A stretch of 64,000 bases of DNA from Lineus longissimus (Eukaryota > Nemertea > Pilidiophora > Heteronemertea > Lineidae): assembly GCF_910592395.1 (NCBI RefSeq), contig NC_088323.1:5890001-5954000 (forward strand). The letters run 5' to 3'. The position numbers were made by a program, and so were the translations under genes. The stretch's first letter is position 1. Each line of letters begins with the position of its first letter. Below, piece after piece: positions 10,358-19,585 of the stretch. The notes beneath the pieces are model-generated. The model made no database searches, was not told where the DNA came from, and saw only the letters and a program-made list of their open reading frames with translations.

Positions 10358-10710
10358 GTTAAAAAGTTAAAGTCAGCCTGGTACCCTTATACTCCTACGT
10401 GGAGAGAAGCAAGTAGGGTGAAGTGTCTTACCCAAGGACACACAGATGAAACAGTGTTGATTCGTCTCAGTATCGAACCTACGACCTCCTGGTTATAAGC
10501 CCGGTGTAATGTTTTTGAGTGTTTCTATTTTTGAGTGTTTCCCCTCATTGTTTGGGAACGCTAAAATATAGATTGACAAGTTTTTCTGTGTTTCCCCCTA
10601 TTGAAAAGTCATGGTCTCTCTAGCTGCCTATTGTTTGGAAACACTGACACATGGGAAACAACCACAGATGTTACACCAGCGCTCTAACCACTCTGCCACT
10701 GATCACAGAG
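10358..10710 (-). mobile_element. tRNA-derived SINE, interrupted by a nested insertion
   Basis: On the minus strand, an A-box-like sequence (tggcagagtggttagagcg, about 10680-10700) and a B-box-like sequence (ggtcgtaggttcgata, about 10470-10490) are present as in a tRNA head. They are separated by about 160 extra bases instead of the normal few tens. The remaining body extends to about 10358. It appears to be a SINE with something inserted in its tRNA head. Confidence 0.6.
10509..10670. mobile_element. Small element inserted inside the SINE tRNA head
   Basis: About 160 bases interrupt the SINE between its box B and box A halves. The insert has repeated words ttgagtgttt (twice) and cattgtttgg / tattgtttgg, and repeated tgtttccc. 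The host sequence resumes as ttacaccagcgctctaacca. The exact ends are uncertain because ggtgtaa and ttacacc at the junctions are complementary. Confidence 0.45.
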
Positions 10711-11020
10711 AGCCCTGCATTAAACACTGTGTACATTACATGTACATGGCTGTTCATTGGTTTTGGTAAAAAAGTACCCCTAGAGCCGATCAATCCTCAC
10801 CAAATTTTATATGTGTTAAGAAGAACCCTTTAACAATATCATGATAAAATTTTACATTATTCCAATACTAAATGCCATGACCAAGTTGTCCCTTTAAATG
10901 CGTTACCAACATGCAGTGCTACCTGAGAGTAACTTGTGTACGAGGTGCTGAAAAACATGATATAAAATTGTATAGCATCAAAATTATCGGTTAATTCTTT
11001 GCAGGTTCACCAGTTGCAAG

Positions 11021-12544
11021 ATGAAGGGAATTTTCGTCCTAGTCCTTGTGTGGGGGACTTCCTTTTCACTTGGTAAGAAAATCCTCCTCCTGCCGCTAGT
11101 GACCAGGAGCCACGTTCTGCAGTTGAGTTCAATCGGAGACGGGCTTCTGAAGAAGGGCCACGAAGTCCACATAGTGGTCCACTCAGGTCTGAAGGTCCCC
11201 AGTAATATCCTAAAGGGGGGCATGAAAATCATACGATACAAAACTAGTGAAGAAGAATTAAAACTGGACACTGTTGAGTTCCAAAAGAGCTTGGCTGAAA
11301 AAGGGACTTCCACAGAATTGCAAAATCTGTTCAATATCATCCAGACAGATAGTGAAAACATGGTTGACAACCCCGACCTTATTGAAAAGTTGAGAAAAGA
11401 GAAGTTCGACTTCGCAGTTGTGGATGGCGCTGCTGGCATTTGGACCTGCCTTTACACCATTCCATATAGACTGGGAATAGAACATGCATCCATCAGTACA
11501 CTTGTGCCGTTCAACACCTTGGCGATGTCACTACAGGTTCCGTTTCTGAGTCCCTCACAGTTTGACACCACATTTTCTATGGCTTCCACCTTCTGGCAGC
11601 GCCTTAAATCGTTCTTGTATTTCAACATGCTATCAGCGGTAGTGAAGTGTAATGAGAGGAGGCTGAAGGCTACTTGTGAAACCCCGTTTGAGTCAATCCA
11701 TGATTTGATGATGAAGACACACGTTTGGCTGATCGACCTAGACTCTTTGGTGGACGTGCCCAAACACCTGGCCCCAAATATGATTCTCGTTGGTGGAATT
11801 TCAACAAGCCCACCGCTTCCATTAGAAGAAGAGTTTAAAGTTTTTGCTGACAGCGCCACTGAGGGGTTGGTGGTCATCACATTCGGTGGAACCATCGGCT
11901 TCCTTCCAGTGGATTATGTCAACAGGATCGTTCAGGCCGTCGAGAAGGTCAAGTACAAGGTCGTATTCAGGCAATTGACAAAACCAGCGGTAAAAGTGCC
12001 TACAAATTTAAAGATTGTTGACTGGGTGCCTCAGAATGACCTATTGGCTCACCCGAACACCAAAGTCTTTGTCACTCATTGCGGCAGCAACGGCCAGCAC
12101 GAGGCAGTGTATCACGGAGTCCCGATGCTAGGGCTTCCGGTAATCAGTGACCAAATTTACAATGCTGCAAGACTCACCGCCAAAGGCTACGGGAGACATC
12201 TAATACTGGCAACTGTCAGCCCAGAGGAGCTAGCAGCCGCCATTGAGGATATTGCAACCAATCCAAAGTACCGCACCAACATTCAGAAGGCTTCCAAGAT
12301 CTTCAAGTCCCGTCCAATGGCACCTCGAGAGAGGGCAGCGTACTGGATCGAACACGTTATGGAACACGGCTCGGATCATCTTCAGGCTTACACGAATCAG
12401 TTGGCCTGGTACCAGATTCTCCTGCTGGATGTTATGGCTTTCATACTCGTGGTCGTGTTGTTAGTTTGTTTCTTCGTTTATAAATGTGTGAGGTCTATAT
12501 GCAGAAGATGCTCTGGGACATCACGAAAGGAAAAGGTAAACTAA
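11021..12544 (+). CDS. UDP-glycosyltransferase 3 (UGT), complete
   Basis: This is a 507-residue paralogue with the same plan: signal peptide, SHVLQL histidine, aspartate in FAVVDGA, THCGSNG donor signature with ISDQ, one membrane span, and the KEKVN tail. It differs most from gene 2 in the acceptor half, around residues 85-150 (GTSTELQNLFNIIQ, DGAAGIWTC) and 205-215 (AVVKCNERR instead of AVSTWTFDERR, three residues shorter). This suggests a different acceptor range. The 150 bases before the ATG match those before gene 2, including acceptor ttctttgcag. A conserved candidate non-coding exon ends at 9021, which would give an intron of about 2 kb. No frameshift or stop interrupts it. Confidence 0.95.
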   Translation: MKGIFVLVLVWGTSFSLGKKILLLPLVTRSHVLQLSSIGDGLLKKGHEVHIVVHSGLKVPSNILKGGMKIIRYKTSEEELKLDTVEFQKSLAEKGTSTELQNLFNIIQTDSENMVDNPDLIEKLRKEKFDFAVVDGAAGIWTCLYTIPYRLGIEHASISTLVPFNTLAMSLQVPFLSPSQFDTTFSMASTFWQRLKSFLYFNMLSAVVKCNERRLKATCETPFESIHDLMMKTHVWLIDLDSLVDVPKHLAPNMILVGGISTSPPLPLEEEFKVFADSATEGLVVITFGGTIGFLPVDYVNRIVQAVEKVKYKVVFRQLTKPAVKVPTNLKIVDWVPQNDLLAHPNTKVFVTHCGSNGQHEAVYHGVPMLGLPVISDQIYNAARLTAKGYGRHLILATVSPEELAAAIEDIATNPKYRTNIQKASKIFKSRPMAPRERAAYWIEHVMEHGSDHLQAYTNQLAWYQILLLDVMAFILVVVLLVCFFVYKCVRSICRRCSGTSRKEKVN

Positions 12545-14160
12545 AACTGCATCACGAACAGGATGCCATGTAGGAGACGTCTCGCGAAACGCTGCCAGGG
12601 ATTCTTTCTTTTCTACCACGATAATTCTTGTATTAAGGACTAGTTGTTGGCATTGTTTCCAGATACTAATGATACAGAGCTTCACATTAAGCAAGATTTA
12701 GGACTACATATATATAGACCTCAAGCAGCTGAAGAGTTTTTAAAATAGAGCCTAAACCAAGGAAAAAATATGCCTCCTCGAAAAGCCAGAGCGTACCCCA
12801 CTGACTACGCCCCTATTTTTCACGATTGAGAAGACCCAGCCCGTAGTCAGGGCTAAAAATTAGCGCGTCGAAGGAGGAAAAAACGTTTCAACCATGCTTT
12901 GCAAAATATGCCAGAGTGACTTGCTAAAAAGGAACCTGAAGAGCAAAGTTTCGGCAGTCTCGAAAAGTTTGCGGGAGATCCGGAGTTTTTAGCAAATATT
13001 GAGCTGTTTTTGAATTGGTTTGCGTGAGCCTTTCCAAATACGACCACTCAAACTTTGCGCAATGATCTTGCATGGTCGCTAAAGTTTACTTGGGTTTAGC
13101 GATGTATATAGCTTTCATAAATTTGAAAAATATGGAATATAGCTATGCGATTGATTTGGGTACCCGCAACCTTTGCCTTTAATGGTCCTATGTCGTAATT
13201 GACTAGGTATCACATTTTAAATACTTTCCACTAATAAGCATGAATAATTTTGTCGTGCTTTCAAATGGGAGAGATCCCTATTGGCGGCTTCTTGTAACTC
13301 AATCTTACCTACCTGGCACCCGCCTTTTGACTACCTTTAAAGGTGCAGTGTGCTGGCTCACCAGCGTGGAAAAACTCCTTGACTCACACCATTCCAATCC
13401 CGAGCTAAGGCTGAAGCATCTCATACCAATTTGCCGGCGCAGAATTGGGTTGTGCAACGCATACTCGCTCATAGCACAACAAACAAGAAGATGATGTTGT
13501 TCTTCATTCATATTTATCATCAACAACACGCGAAATACATTGTTAATACAACTGTTACATTATTTTTGAAACTACATGTAACAAAAGCTTAGTAAATCAT
13601 AACATGATACCTCTACATTAGGATATAAAGCGAATAAAATGTTTTATGTAGAAATTACTCAGTTATTCATTTTGTGACAACCCTACAAATGGTGCACATC
13701 CTATCATCCTCCTCGCGCAGGACTCGAACTCTATTTATCGATGACTTGGTTCGGCCCCTGCTTTAATTGACTGCCATTATCTCGGAATGGCCCCGACCAG
13801 ACCCATTTCATTACTATAAGACTTTGAGGGCCTCTAGGGACCCAAACGTTTGTGTCATGGTTAAAATGATATATCAGAACAATTGGTTGACACTGGCTTT
13901 TTCTAACGACATGCGTTTTTTAAATCTTATCCCCAACGTGACTTAACATCTGTGGTCGCGGCCATTTTCAGTCCGTCTGGCAGAGAGAATATGATTGAAT
14001 ATGATGTCTGCTTTGGAGAATCTTTACGACACTACATGTAGATGACATATCTGGCGACATCAAAAATGGTTTGTGCGAAATCAGTGGCGGAAAAGCAGCT
14101 ACATGCATTACGTTTAACTCGCATAACTATACGGACTTTTCTGGACGACTTTATTTTGCC
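12545..14160. other. Spacer between convergent UGT 3 and UGT 4
   Basis: The part at about 13090-13860 is a diverged homologue of the distal flank of UGT 1 and UGT 2, so that flank was copied together with the gene. The part at 12780-13080 is unrelated to the other copies. AATAAA occurs near 13637. No coding region is supported. Confidence 0.55.
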
Positions 14161-15705
14161 TTAGTTTACCTTTTCCTTTCGTAATGTCCCAGAGCATCTT
14201 CTGTATGTAAACCTCACACACTTGTAAATGATGAAACAAACTAACAACACGACCACGAGTATGAAAGCCATGACATCCAGCAGGAGAATCTGGTACCAGG
14301 CCAACTGATTCGTGTAAGCCTGAAGATGATCCGAGCCGTGTTCCATAACGTGTTCGATCCAGTACGCTGCCCTCTCTCGAGGTGCCATTGGACGGGACTT
14401 GAAGATCTTGGAAGCCTTCTGAATGTTGGCGCGGTACTTTGGATTGGTTGCAATATCCTCAATAGCGGCTGCTAGCTCCTCTGGGCTGACGGTTGCGACT
14501 GGTAGGTGTCTTCCGTAGCCCTTGGCAGTGAACCTTGCAGCATTGTAGATTTGGTCACCGTGTACCGGGAGCCCTAGCATCGGGACCCCGTGGTTCACTG
14601 CCTCGTGCTGGCCGTTGCTGCCGCAATGAGTGACAAAGACTTTGGTGTTCGGGTGAGCCAATAAGTCATTCTGAGGCATCCAGTCAACAATCTTTAAGTT
14701 TGCAGGCACTTTTACAGTTGGTTTCGTTTTTTGCCTGAAAACTACCTTGTATTTGACCTTCTCGACGGCCTGGACGATCCTGTTCACATAATCCACGGGA
14801 AGGAAGCCGATGGTTCCACCGAATGTGATGACCACCAATCCCTCAGTGGCGCTGTCAGCAAAAGCCTTGAAATCCTTCTCCAGGGGAAGTGGTGGGCTTG
14901 TTGAAATTCCGCCTACGTTGATCATATTTGGGGCCTGGTGTTTGGGCACGTCCACCAAAGAGTCGAGGTCGATCAGCCAAACGTGTGTTTTCATCATCAA
15001 ATCATGGAACGAATCAAACGGGATTTCACAAGTAGCTTTGAATACGCTTTCATCAAAGTTCCACGCGATTACTGCTGATATTATCCCACACATAGCGGTC
15101 GCTGTCAGACGCTGACGGAATGTGGAGACCATTGGAAATGTAGTGTCGATTTGTATTGGAGTCAAAAACGGAACTTGGAGGGACATCGCTATCTGTTCGA
15201 ACGGCATGAACGGAGTGACAGTTGCATATTCCAATCCCAGTCTATACGGAATGACGAAAAGGCATTTGGACACGGGGCTTCCGTCAACAACTGCGAAGTC
15301 GAATTTCTCTTTTCTTAACGCTGCTATCAAGTCCGGGTTGTCAACAACCTTGATGCACTCTTTTGCTATGTTTTCAATTAGTCTGAGAACGCTTGAATAA
15401 GTACTGCCGCCGGCCGCAGCCGCATTAACCATCGTAAGCTGAAAGTCAGCAGTTTCCATCTTTATTTCATCTACGTCTGTTTTGTATCGTATGATTTTCA
15501 CGCCCCACTTCAGGATGTTGCTAGGGACCTTCTGAGCCAAGTGGACCAACATGTGGACTTCATGGCCCTTCTTCAAAAGCCCATCCCCGACTGAACCTAA
15601 CTGCAGGAGGTGGCTCGAGGTCATGACCGGCAGAAGGAGGATTTTTTTGCCGTCAATGACGCTAAAAGCTGTCAGTAAGAGGAGGCAAGCCAGGACACCC
15701 TTCAT
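14161..15705 (-). CDS. UDP-glycosyltransferase 4 (UGT), complete, inverted in the cluster
   Basis: This is the only UGT here on the minus strand, 514 residues. The open frame runs further upstream, to 15849, but that extension is not signal-like and is interrupted by a splice acceptor (tttctttgcag) ten bases before the ATG at 15705, so I start there. Its signal peptide (MKGVLACLLLLTAFSVIDG) is the most divergent of the set. The acceptor half is also the most distinct: VDEIKMETADFQ, AAAGGSTYSSVLRLIENIAKECIKV and GSPVSKCLFVIPYRLG. It keeps the SHLLQL histidine, the VVDGS aspartate, THCGSNG, GDQ, the membrane span and a KEKVN tail. From about LEKDFKAF onward it is closer to gene 5 (shared QKTKPTVKV, WMPQND, NHGVPMLGLPVH) than to genes 1-3. 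It is convergent with gene 3 and divergent from gene 5. Confidence 0.95.
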   Translation of the reverse strand: MKGVLACLLLLTAFSVIDGKKILLLPVMTSSHLLQLGSVGDGLLKKGHEVHMLVHLAQKVPSNILKWGVKIIRYKTDVDEIKMETADFQLTMVNAAAAGGSTYSSVLRLIENIAKECIKVVDNPDLIAALRKEKFDFAVVDGSPVSKCLFVIPYRLGLEYATVTPFMPFEQIAMSLQVPFLTPIQIDTTFPMVSTFRQRLTATAMCGIISAVIAWNFDESVFKATCEIPFDSFHDLMMKTHVWLIDLDSLVDVPKHQAPNMINVGGISTSPPLPLEKDFKAFADSATEGLVVITFGGTIGFLPVDYVNRIVQAVEKVKYKVVFRQKTKPTVKVPANLKIVDWMPQNDLLAHPNTKVFVTHCGSNGQHEAVNHGVPMLGLPVHGDQIYNAARFTAKGYGRHLPVATVSPEELAAAIEDIATNPKYRANIQKASKIFKSRPMAPRERAAYWIEHVMEHGSDHLQAYTNQLAWYQILLLDVMAFILVVVLLVCFIIYKCVRFTYRRCSGTLRKEKVN

Positions 15706-16849
15706 CTTGAAGAACCTGCAAAGAAAATAAAGCGGTGGTTTTGAGAGAGATGTTGATGTTGTGTAACATGGGCTACTACGCTTTTTACGTTGATCTCCTA
15801 GACTATGTATGACATCGGTATAATCAGTTTTCGGCTGTGCAGTCAACAAGTAACCAAGATGACCTAGCCAAATTTGGCAAAAGGTACGGACAAGTCCTCA
15901 GGTCTCAGAGTCCCTTATTGTCCCCAAAACGTCACCTCGTTCTCGTTCTCATTCTGGGATCAAAATCTGAACATCATGCAAAGCAAAGACAGTGGGCCTC
16001 GGTGTAGCTTACGCTGTCGGAAAGGAAACCACGGTGTCGTGGTTCAGAGTTTGCACGAAAAGCAAATACCAACCATGGACTGCCCGAGCATAGATCATAC
16101 TGAGGAAATCCGGGGGTTAGTAGTCACTTCTCTGGCGAACATTTACCCCTGATTTTCTCAGGATGGGTGTGGATGACTTGGGCTCATGCTCATTGGAGCT
16201 CTTACCTTGCTTTTTCGTTACGTTCCCGGGACCTTGGGCAACGACTGAAGTAGAGCACTGGAGTGCCAAGGAGAGTAATCGAATGCCAACAGCTCCTCGA
16301 TGTTACCCACTTTTATGCATTCATCAACAACGATATCGGCCTATCAGTATAAAGTATTGATCACAGATAGACGACTACTTGAGCTGTCCTCATTGCCTTT
16401 GTCTTTGTTCTCGGTCATGTCAGGTCCCAGTGTCAGATTTGAGAATCGGCACAAACGGTATCAGGCCGCCCATTATAGGTCTAGTTGGTGTATTTTGTTA
16501 GTCTGCTCATATACAACTGTTTAGAAAAGCCCCTGGAATATGTATTGACCAATTATAATGAGAGCTAGATTAAACTGACGCCTGTTGTGTCGGTCAAAGT
16601 CGTCAACGGTGAAAGAGCTGACCTATTTTCTGAAATCTCACAGTCAATATAGATCTACGTGTAAAAACCATACTCAAAGTACTTTTCAATGTCGTAGAAC
16701 CTATTTATTGACCCGCTAGTACATCGATTATCTTAGTCTACATGTGTCCAGTGTGACATACGTGCTAGCTTCTGACACCATGACCTTGTCTGGACGGGCC
16801 TGGTAAAGAAACGGTTGGTATCCCATACGTTTGGTCCTCTTCCCTCAAG
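15706..16849. other. Spacer between divergent UGT 4 and UGT 5
   Basis: This contains the acceptor of UGT 4 (minus strand, about 15716-15726), and probably its first exon and promoter, which I could not place. The open frames at 15874-16152 and 16163-16360 are not recognisable proteins. Confidence 0.5.
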
Positions 16850-16920
16850 TTCAGTGACAGGTTGTTCGTAACCGCATTGGGACAGAACTTTGTCAGTGGA
16901 AAGAATACTGCTGCAACAAG
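16850..16920 (+). other. Candidate non-coding first exon of UGT 5
   Basis: The sequence aaccgcattgggacagaact, gtcagtggaaagaatactgc, tgcaacaag is followed by donor gtaaggcg at 16921. It matches the candidate UGT 3 exon at 8950-9021. Splicing to the acceptor ending at 17234 would remove an intron of about 314 bases and join it to the 16-base leader before the ATG. Confidence 0.55.
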
Positions 16921-16987
16921 GTAAGGCGAAAATAGAGTCGAATTTCCGTCAATAATTTTCACTTGCCAGTTAGTTGTTTATTCAAGG

Positions 16988-17007
16988 GGCATGCATGCAT
17001 GCATGCA
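16988..17007. repeat. Short (GCAT)n run
   Basis: Four to five ATGC units lie in the presumed first intron of UGT 5. Confidence 0.7.
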
Positions 17008-17250
17008 GTACGTATGCGCACGTTTACCCGATTTTTCAGTACTATACCTCCCCTTACACAAATTAATGACATGTAAAAAACCTGGGTGATCAAGATGGAT
17101 TAGGTGCTGCGATTTTTGTAAACAATTAACGCCATATTTTTGAAAACGGTGCCATTTCAAACATGCGTTGACTGGTAGGAACTTTCAATGAAACCTCCTT
17201 CTTTCTTTGCAAATTATCGTTTAGTTCTTTGCAGGTTCACCAGTTGCAAG

Positions 17251-18783
17251 ATGAAGGGAATTTTCGCCCTTTTCCTACTGTGGGGGACTTCCTTCTCACT
17301 TGGAAAGAAAATTCTCCTCTTACCGTACATGACCCCGAGCCACCTTCTGCAGTTGGGTTCAATCGGAGACGGGCTTCTAAAGAAGGGACACGAAGTCCAC
17401 ATGGTGGTCCACTCAGGTCAGAAGGTCCCCAACAATATCCTTAAGTGGGGGGTGAAAATCATACGATACAAGACCGGCGATAAAGAATTACTGATGGACA
17501 CTGCTGAGTTTCAAGTGGGTTTGATCGAAGGAGGGGTGTCTTTCGGAAAAGTGCGCAAAGTGTTCGGTATCATATGGACAGAGTGTGAGAAGATTGCTGA
17601 CAACCCCAACCTCATTGAAAAGTTGAGAAAAGAGAAGTTCGACTTTGTAGTTGTGGATGGCGGGGGTGGGTTAATGACCTGCCTTTACACCATTCCATAT
17701 AGACTTGGAATAGAATATGCATCCGTAAGTCCAATTATGCCGTTTAACAGCTTAGCGATGTCACTACAGGTTCCGTTTCTGAGTCCAACACAGTTTGACA
17801 CCACATTTTCTATGGCTTCCACCTTCTGGCAGCGCCTTAAATCGTTCTTGTTTTTCAACATGATATCAGCGGTATCGAGGTGGACATGTGATGAGAGGAA
17901 ACTGAAAGCTGCTAGTGAAACCCCGTTTGAGTCGCTCCATGATTTGATGATGAAGACACACGTTTGGCTGATCGACCTCGACTCTTTGGTGGACGTGCCC
18001 AAACACCTAGCCCCAAATATGGTCATCGTTGGCGGAATTTCAACAAGCCCACCACTTCCCCTGGAGAAGGATTTCAAGGCCTTCGCTGACAGCGCCACTG
18101 AGGGGTTGGTGGTCATCACATTCGGTGGAACCATTGGCTTCCTTCCCGTGGATTATGTCGACAGGATCGTCCAGGCCATCGAGAAGGTCAAGTACAAGGT
18201 CGTATTCAGGCAAAAAACGAAACCAACTGTAAAAGTGCCTGCAAACTTAAAGATTGTTGACTGGATGCCTCAGAATGACTTATTGGCTCACCCGAACACC
18301 AAAGTCTTTGTCACTCATTGCGGCAGCAACGGCCAGCACGAGGCAGTGAACCACGGGGTCCCGATGCTAGGGCTACCAGTACATTCTGACCAAATCTACA
18401 ATGCTGCAAGGTTCACTGCCAAGGGCTACGGAAGACACCTACCTGTCGCAACCGTTAGCCCAGAGGAGCTAGCAGCCGCTATTGAGGATATTGCAACCAA
18501 TCCAAAGTACCGCGCCAACATTCAGAAGGCTTCCAAGATCTTCAAGTCCCGTCCAATGGCACCTCGAGAGAGGGCAGCGTACTGGATCGAACACGTTATG
18601 GAACACGGCTCGGATCATCTTCAGGCTTACACGAATCAGTTGGCCTGGTATCAGATTCTCCTGCTGGATGTTATGGGTTTCATACTCGTGGTCGTGTTGT
18701 TAGTTTGTTTCATCATTTACAAGTGTGTGTGGTTTATATGCAGAAGATGCTCTGGTACCTCACGGAAGGAAAAGGTAAACTAA
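17251..18783 (+). CDS. UDP-glycosyltransferase 5 (UGT), complete
   Basis: This is a 510-residue paralogue. The open frame begins at 17188, but the ATG at 17251 follows the acceptor ttctttgcag and begins the conserved signal peptide MKGIFALFLLWGTSFSLG, so I take it as the start. It keeps the SHLLQL histidine, the VVDGGGG aspartate region, WMPQND, THCGSNGQHEAVNHG, HSDQ, one membrane span and the KEKVN tail. The segment around residues 175-200 resembles gene 3 (FLSPTQFDTTFSMASTFWQRLKSFL), while the segment after residue 270 resembles gene 4 (LEKDFKAF, QKTKPT), so it looks mosaic. A candidate non-coding exon ends 330 bases upstream at 16920 with donor gtaagg. Confidence 0.95.
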   Translation: MKGIFALFLLWGTSFSLGKKILLLPYMTPSHLLQLGSIGDGLLKKGHEVHMVVHSGQKVPNNILKWGVKIIRYKTGDKELLMDTAEFQVGLIEGGVSFGKVRKVFGIIWTECEKIADNPNLIEKLRKEKFDFVVVDGGGGLMTCLYTIPYRLGIEYASVSPIMPFNSLAMSLQVPFLSPTQFDTTFSMASTFWQRLKSFLFFNMISAVSRWTCDERKLKAASETPFESLHDLMMKTHVWLIDLDSLVDVPKHLAPNMVIVGGISTSPPLPLEKDFKAFADSATEGLVVITFGGTIGFLPVDYVDRIVQAIEKVKYKVVFRQKTKPTVKVPANLKIVDWMPQNDLLAHPNTKVFVTHCGSNGQHEAVNHGVPMLGLPVHSDQIYNAARFTAKGYGRHLPVATVSPEELAAAIEDIATNPKYRANIQKASKIFKSRPMAPRERAAYWIEHVMEHGSDHLQAYTNQLAWYQILLLDVMGFILVVVLLVCFIIYKCVWFICRRCSGTSRKEKVN

Positions 18784-19585
18784 AAGTTCATCACGATTGA
18801 ATGCTTTGGGGGCGTCTGGCAAAAAGTTACGAATCCCTCCCCCCCCCCCCCCCACCAAGCGGTTAGCTGGCCGATGTGCAGTCAGGACTGTCCATCTCCG
18901 ATCGACCTTCTTGTATTTGTTTTGGGCAAATATAGCTTCATTCCTACTAGGTATTATTCATAAACGGCAGTTATCCATGAACTCAAAAGGCACATGTAAG
19001 ATAAGAATAGCAAGCTGTTTAACTAACTTATCAATGAAAACTATAGGATTTCTTTATAAGAAATTTAAAAATTCGAGTATTCGAGTATTCGAGTAAGGTT
19101 TGGCTTCTTAACAAAAACCCATTGCTTCAGAGTTGTCTCAAAACTTCGATATGATGTATTTTTGATACTGCGTGTACTAATAAAGCGCTTTATTGCAAAT
19201 AAAAACTTGTAAAAGTTTATATTGAAATTGAAACTGACATTGAAACTGAAAAAGGCTCATTGATTTAGGTGAATTGTCAACAAGGCTGAATGTCAATAAT
19301 CCACGCTTTCACACTTTTCACCTAAAGGATGGCTGTTCAGAGCACATATCATTAGGATCGGCTGCGAAAAGTGTGCGACAGTAGTTTTCACCGTATACTC
19401 CGCGCAGTAATATAGAAGTGCGATGAGGCCGTCCTGCTTATATGCTTGAGTAGCATGTCTGCCTTGGAGAATGGCTTTAGCGTAGTCGTCAAGAAGTTGA
19501 TGCTTCTGCTTGCGGGATTTCTCCGCATTTCATAGGCGCTTGTCGCGCTGCGCAGTTAGCAGTTAACCTAGCATCCACTCTCAAA
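18784..19585. other. Spacer between UGT 5 and the SDR gene
   Basis: This holds a C-rich run near 18837-18853, a small tandem of attcgagt (three units near 19072-19096), and AATAAA-like words near 19178-19205. The SDR promoter should lie in the last few hundred bases, but no clear TATA or initiator was seen. Confidence 0.5.

Larger units (their letters stand above)
9022..11004. other. Presumed first intron and upstream region of UGT 3
   Basis: If the first exon is correct, this is an intron of about 2 kb. It contains an unassigned 86-codon open frame at 9659-9919, a small inverted-repeat element near 10085-10175, a 14-C run at 10278-10291, and a tRNA-derived SINE split by an insertion at about 10358-10710. 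The last 150 bases match the UGT 2 upstream segment. Confidence 0.5.

Noticed and set aside
10670-10710. A functional tRNA gene
   Set aside because: Only a tRNA-like A box is present, the B box is displaced by an insertion, and the rest is SINE body.
14810-15400. Open frames on the strand opposite UGT 4
   Set aside because: They are shadows of the UGT coding sequence; the same antisense frames occur opposite every paralogue.
15706-15849. N-terminal extension of UGT 4 by 48 codons
   Set aside because: A splice acceptor lies just before the internal ATG, the signal peptide begins there, and the extension is not conserved in paralogues.
17188-17250. N-terminal extension of UGT 5 by 21 codons
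   Set aside because: The acceptor ttctttgcag ends at 17234, so the upstream part is intronic; the ATG at 17251 begins the conserved signal peptide.
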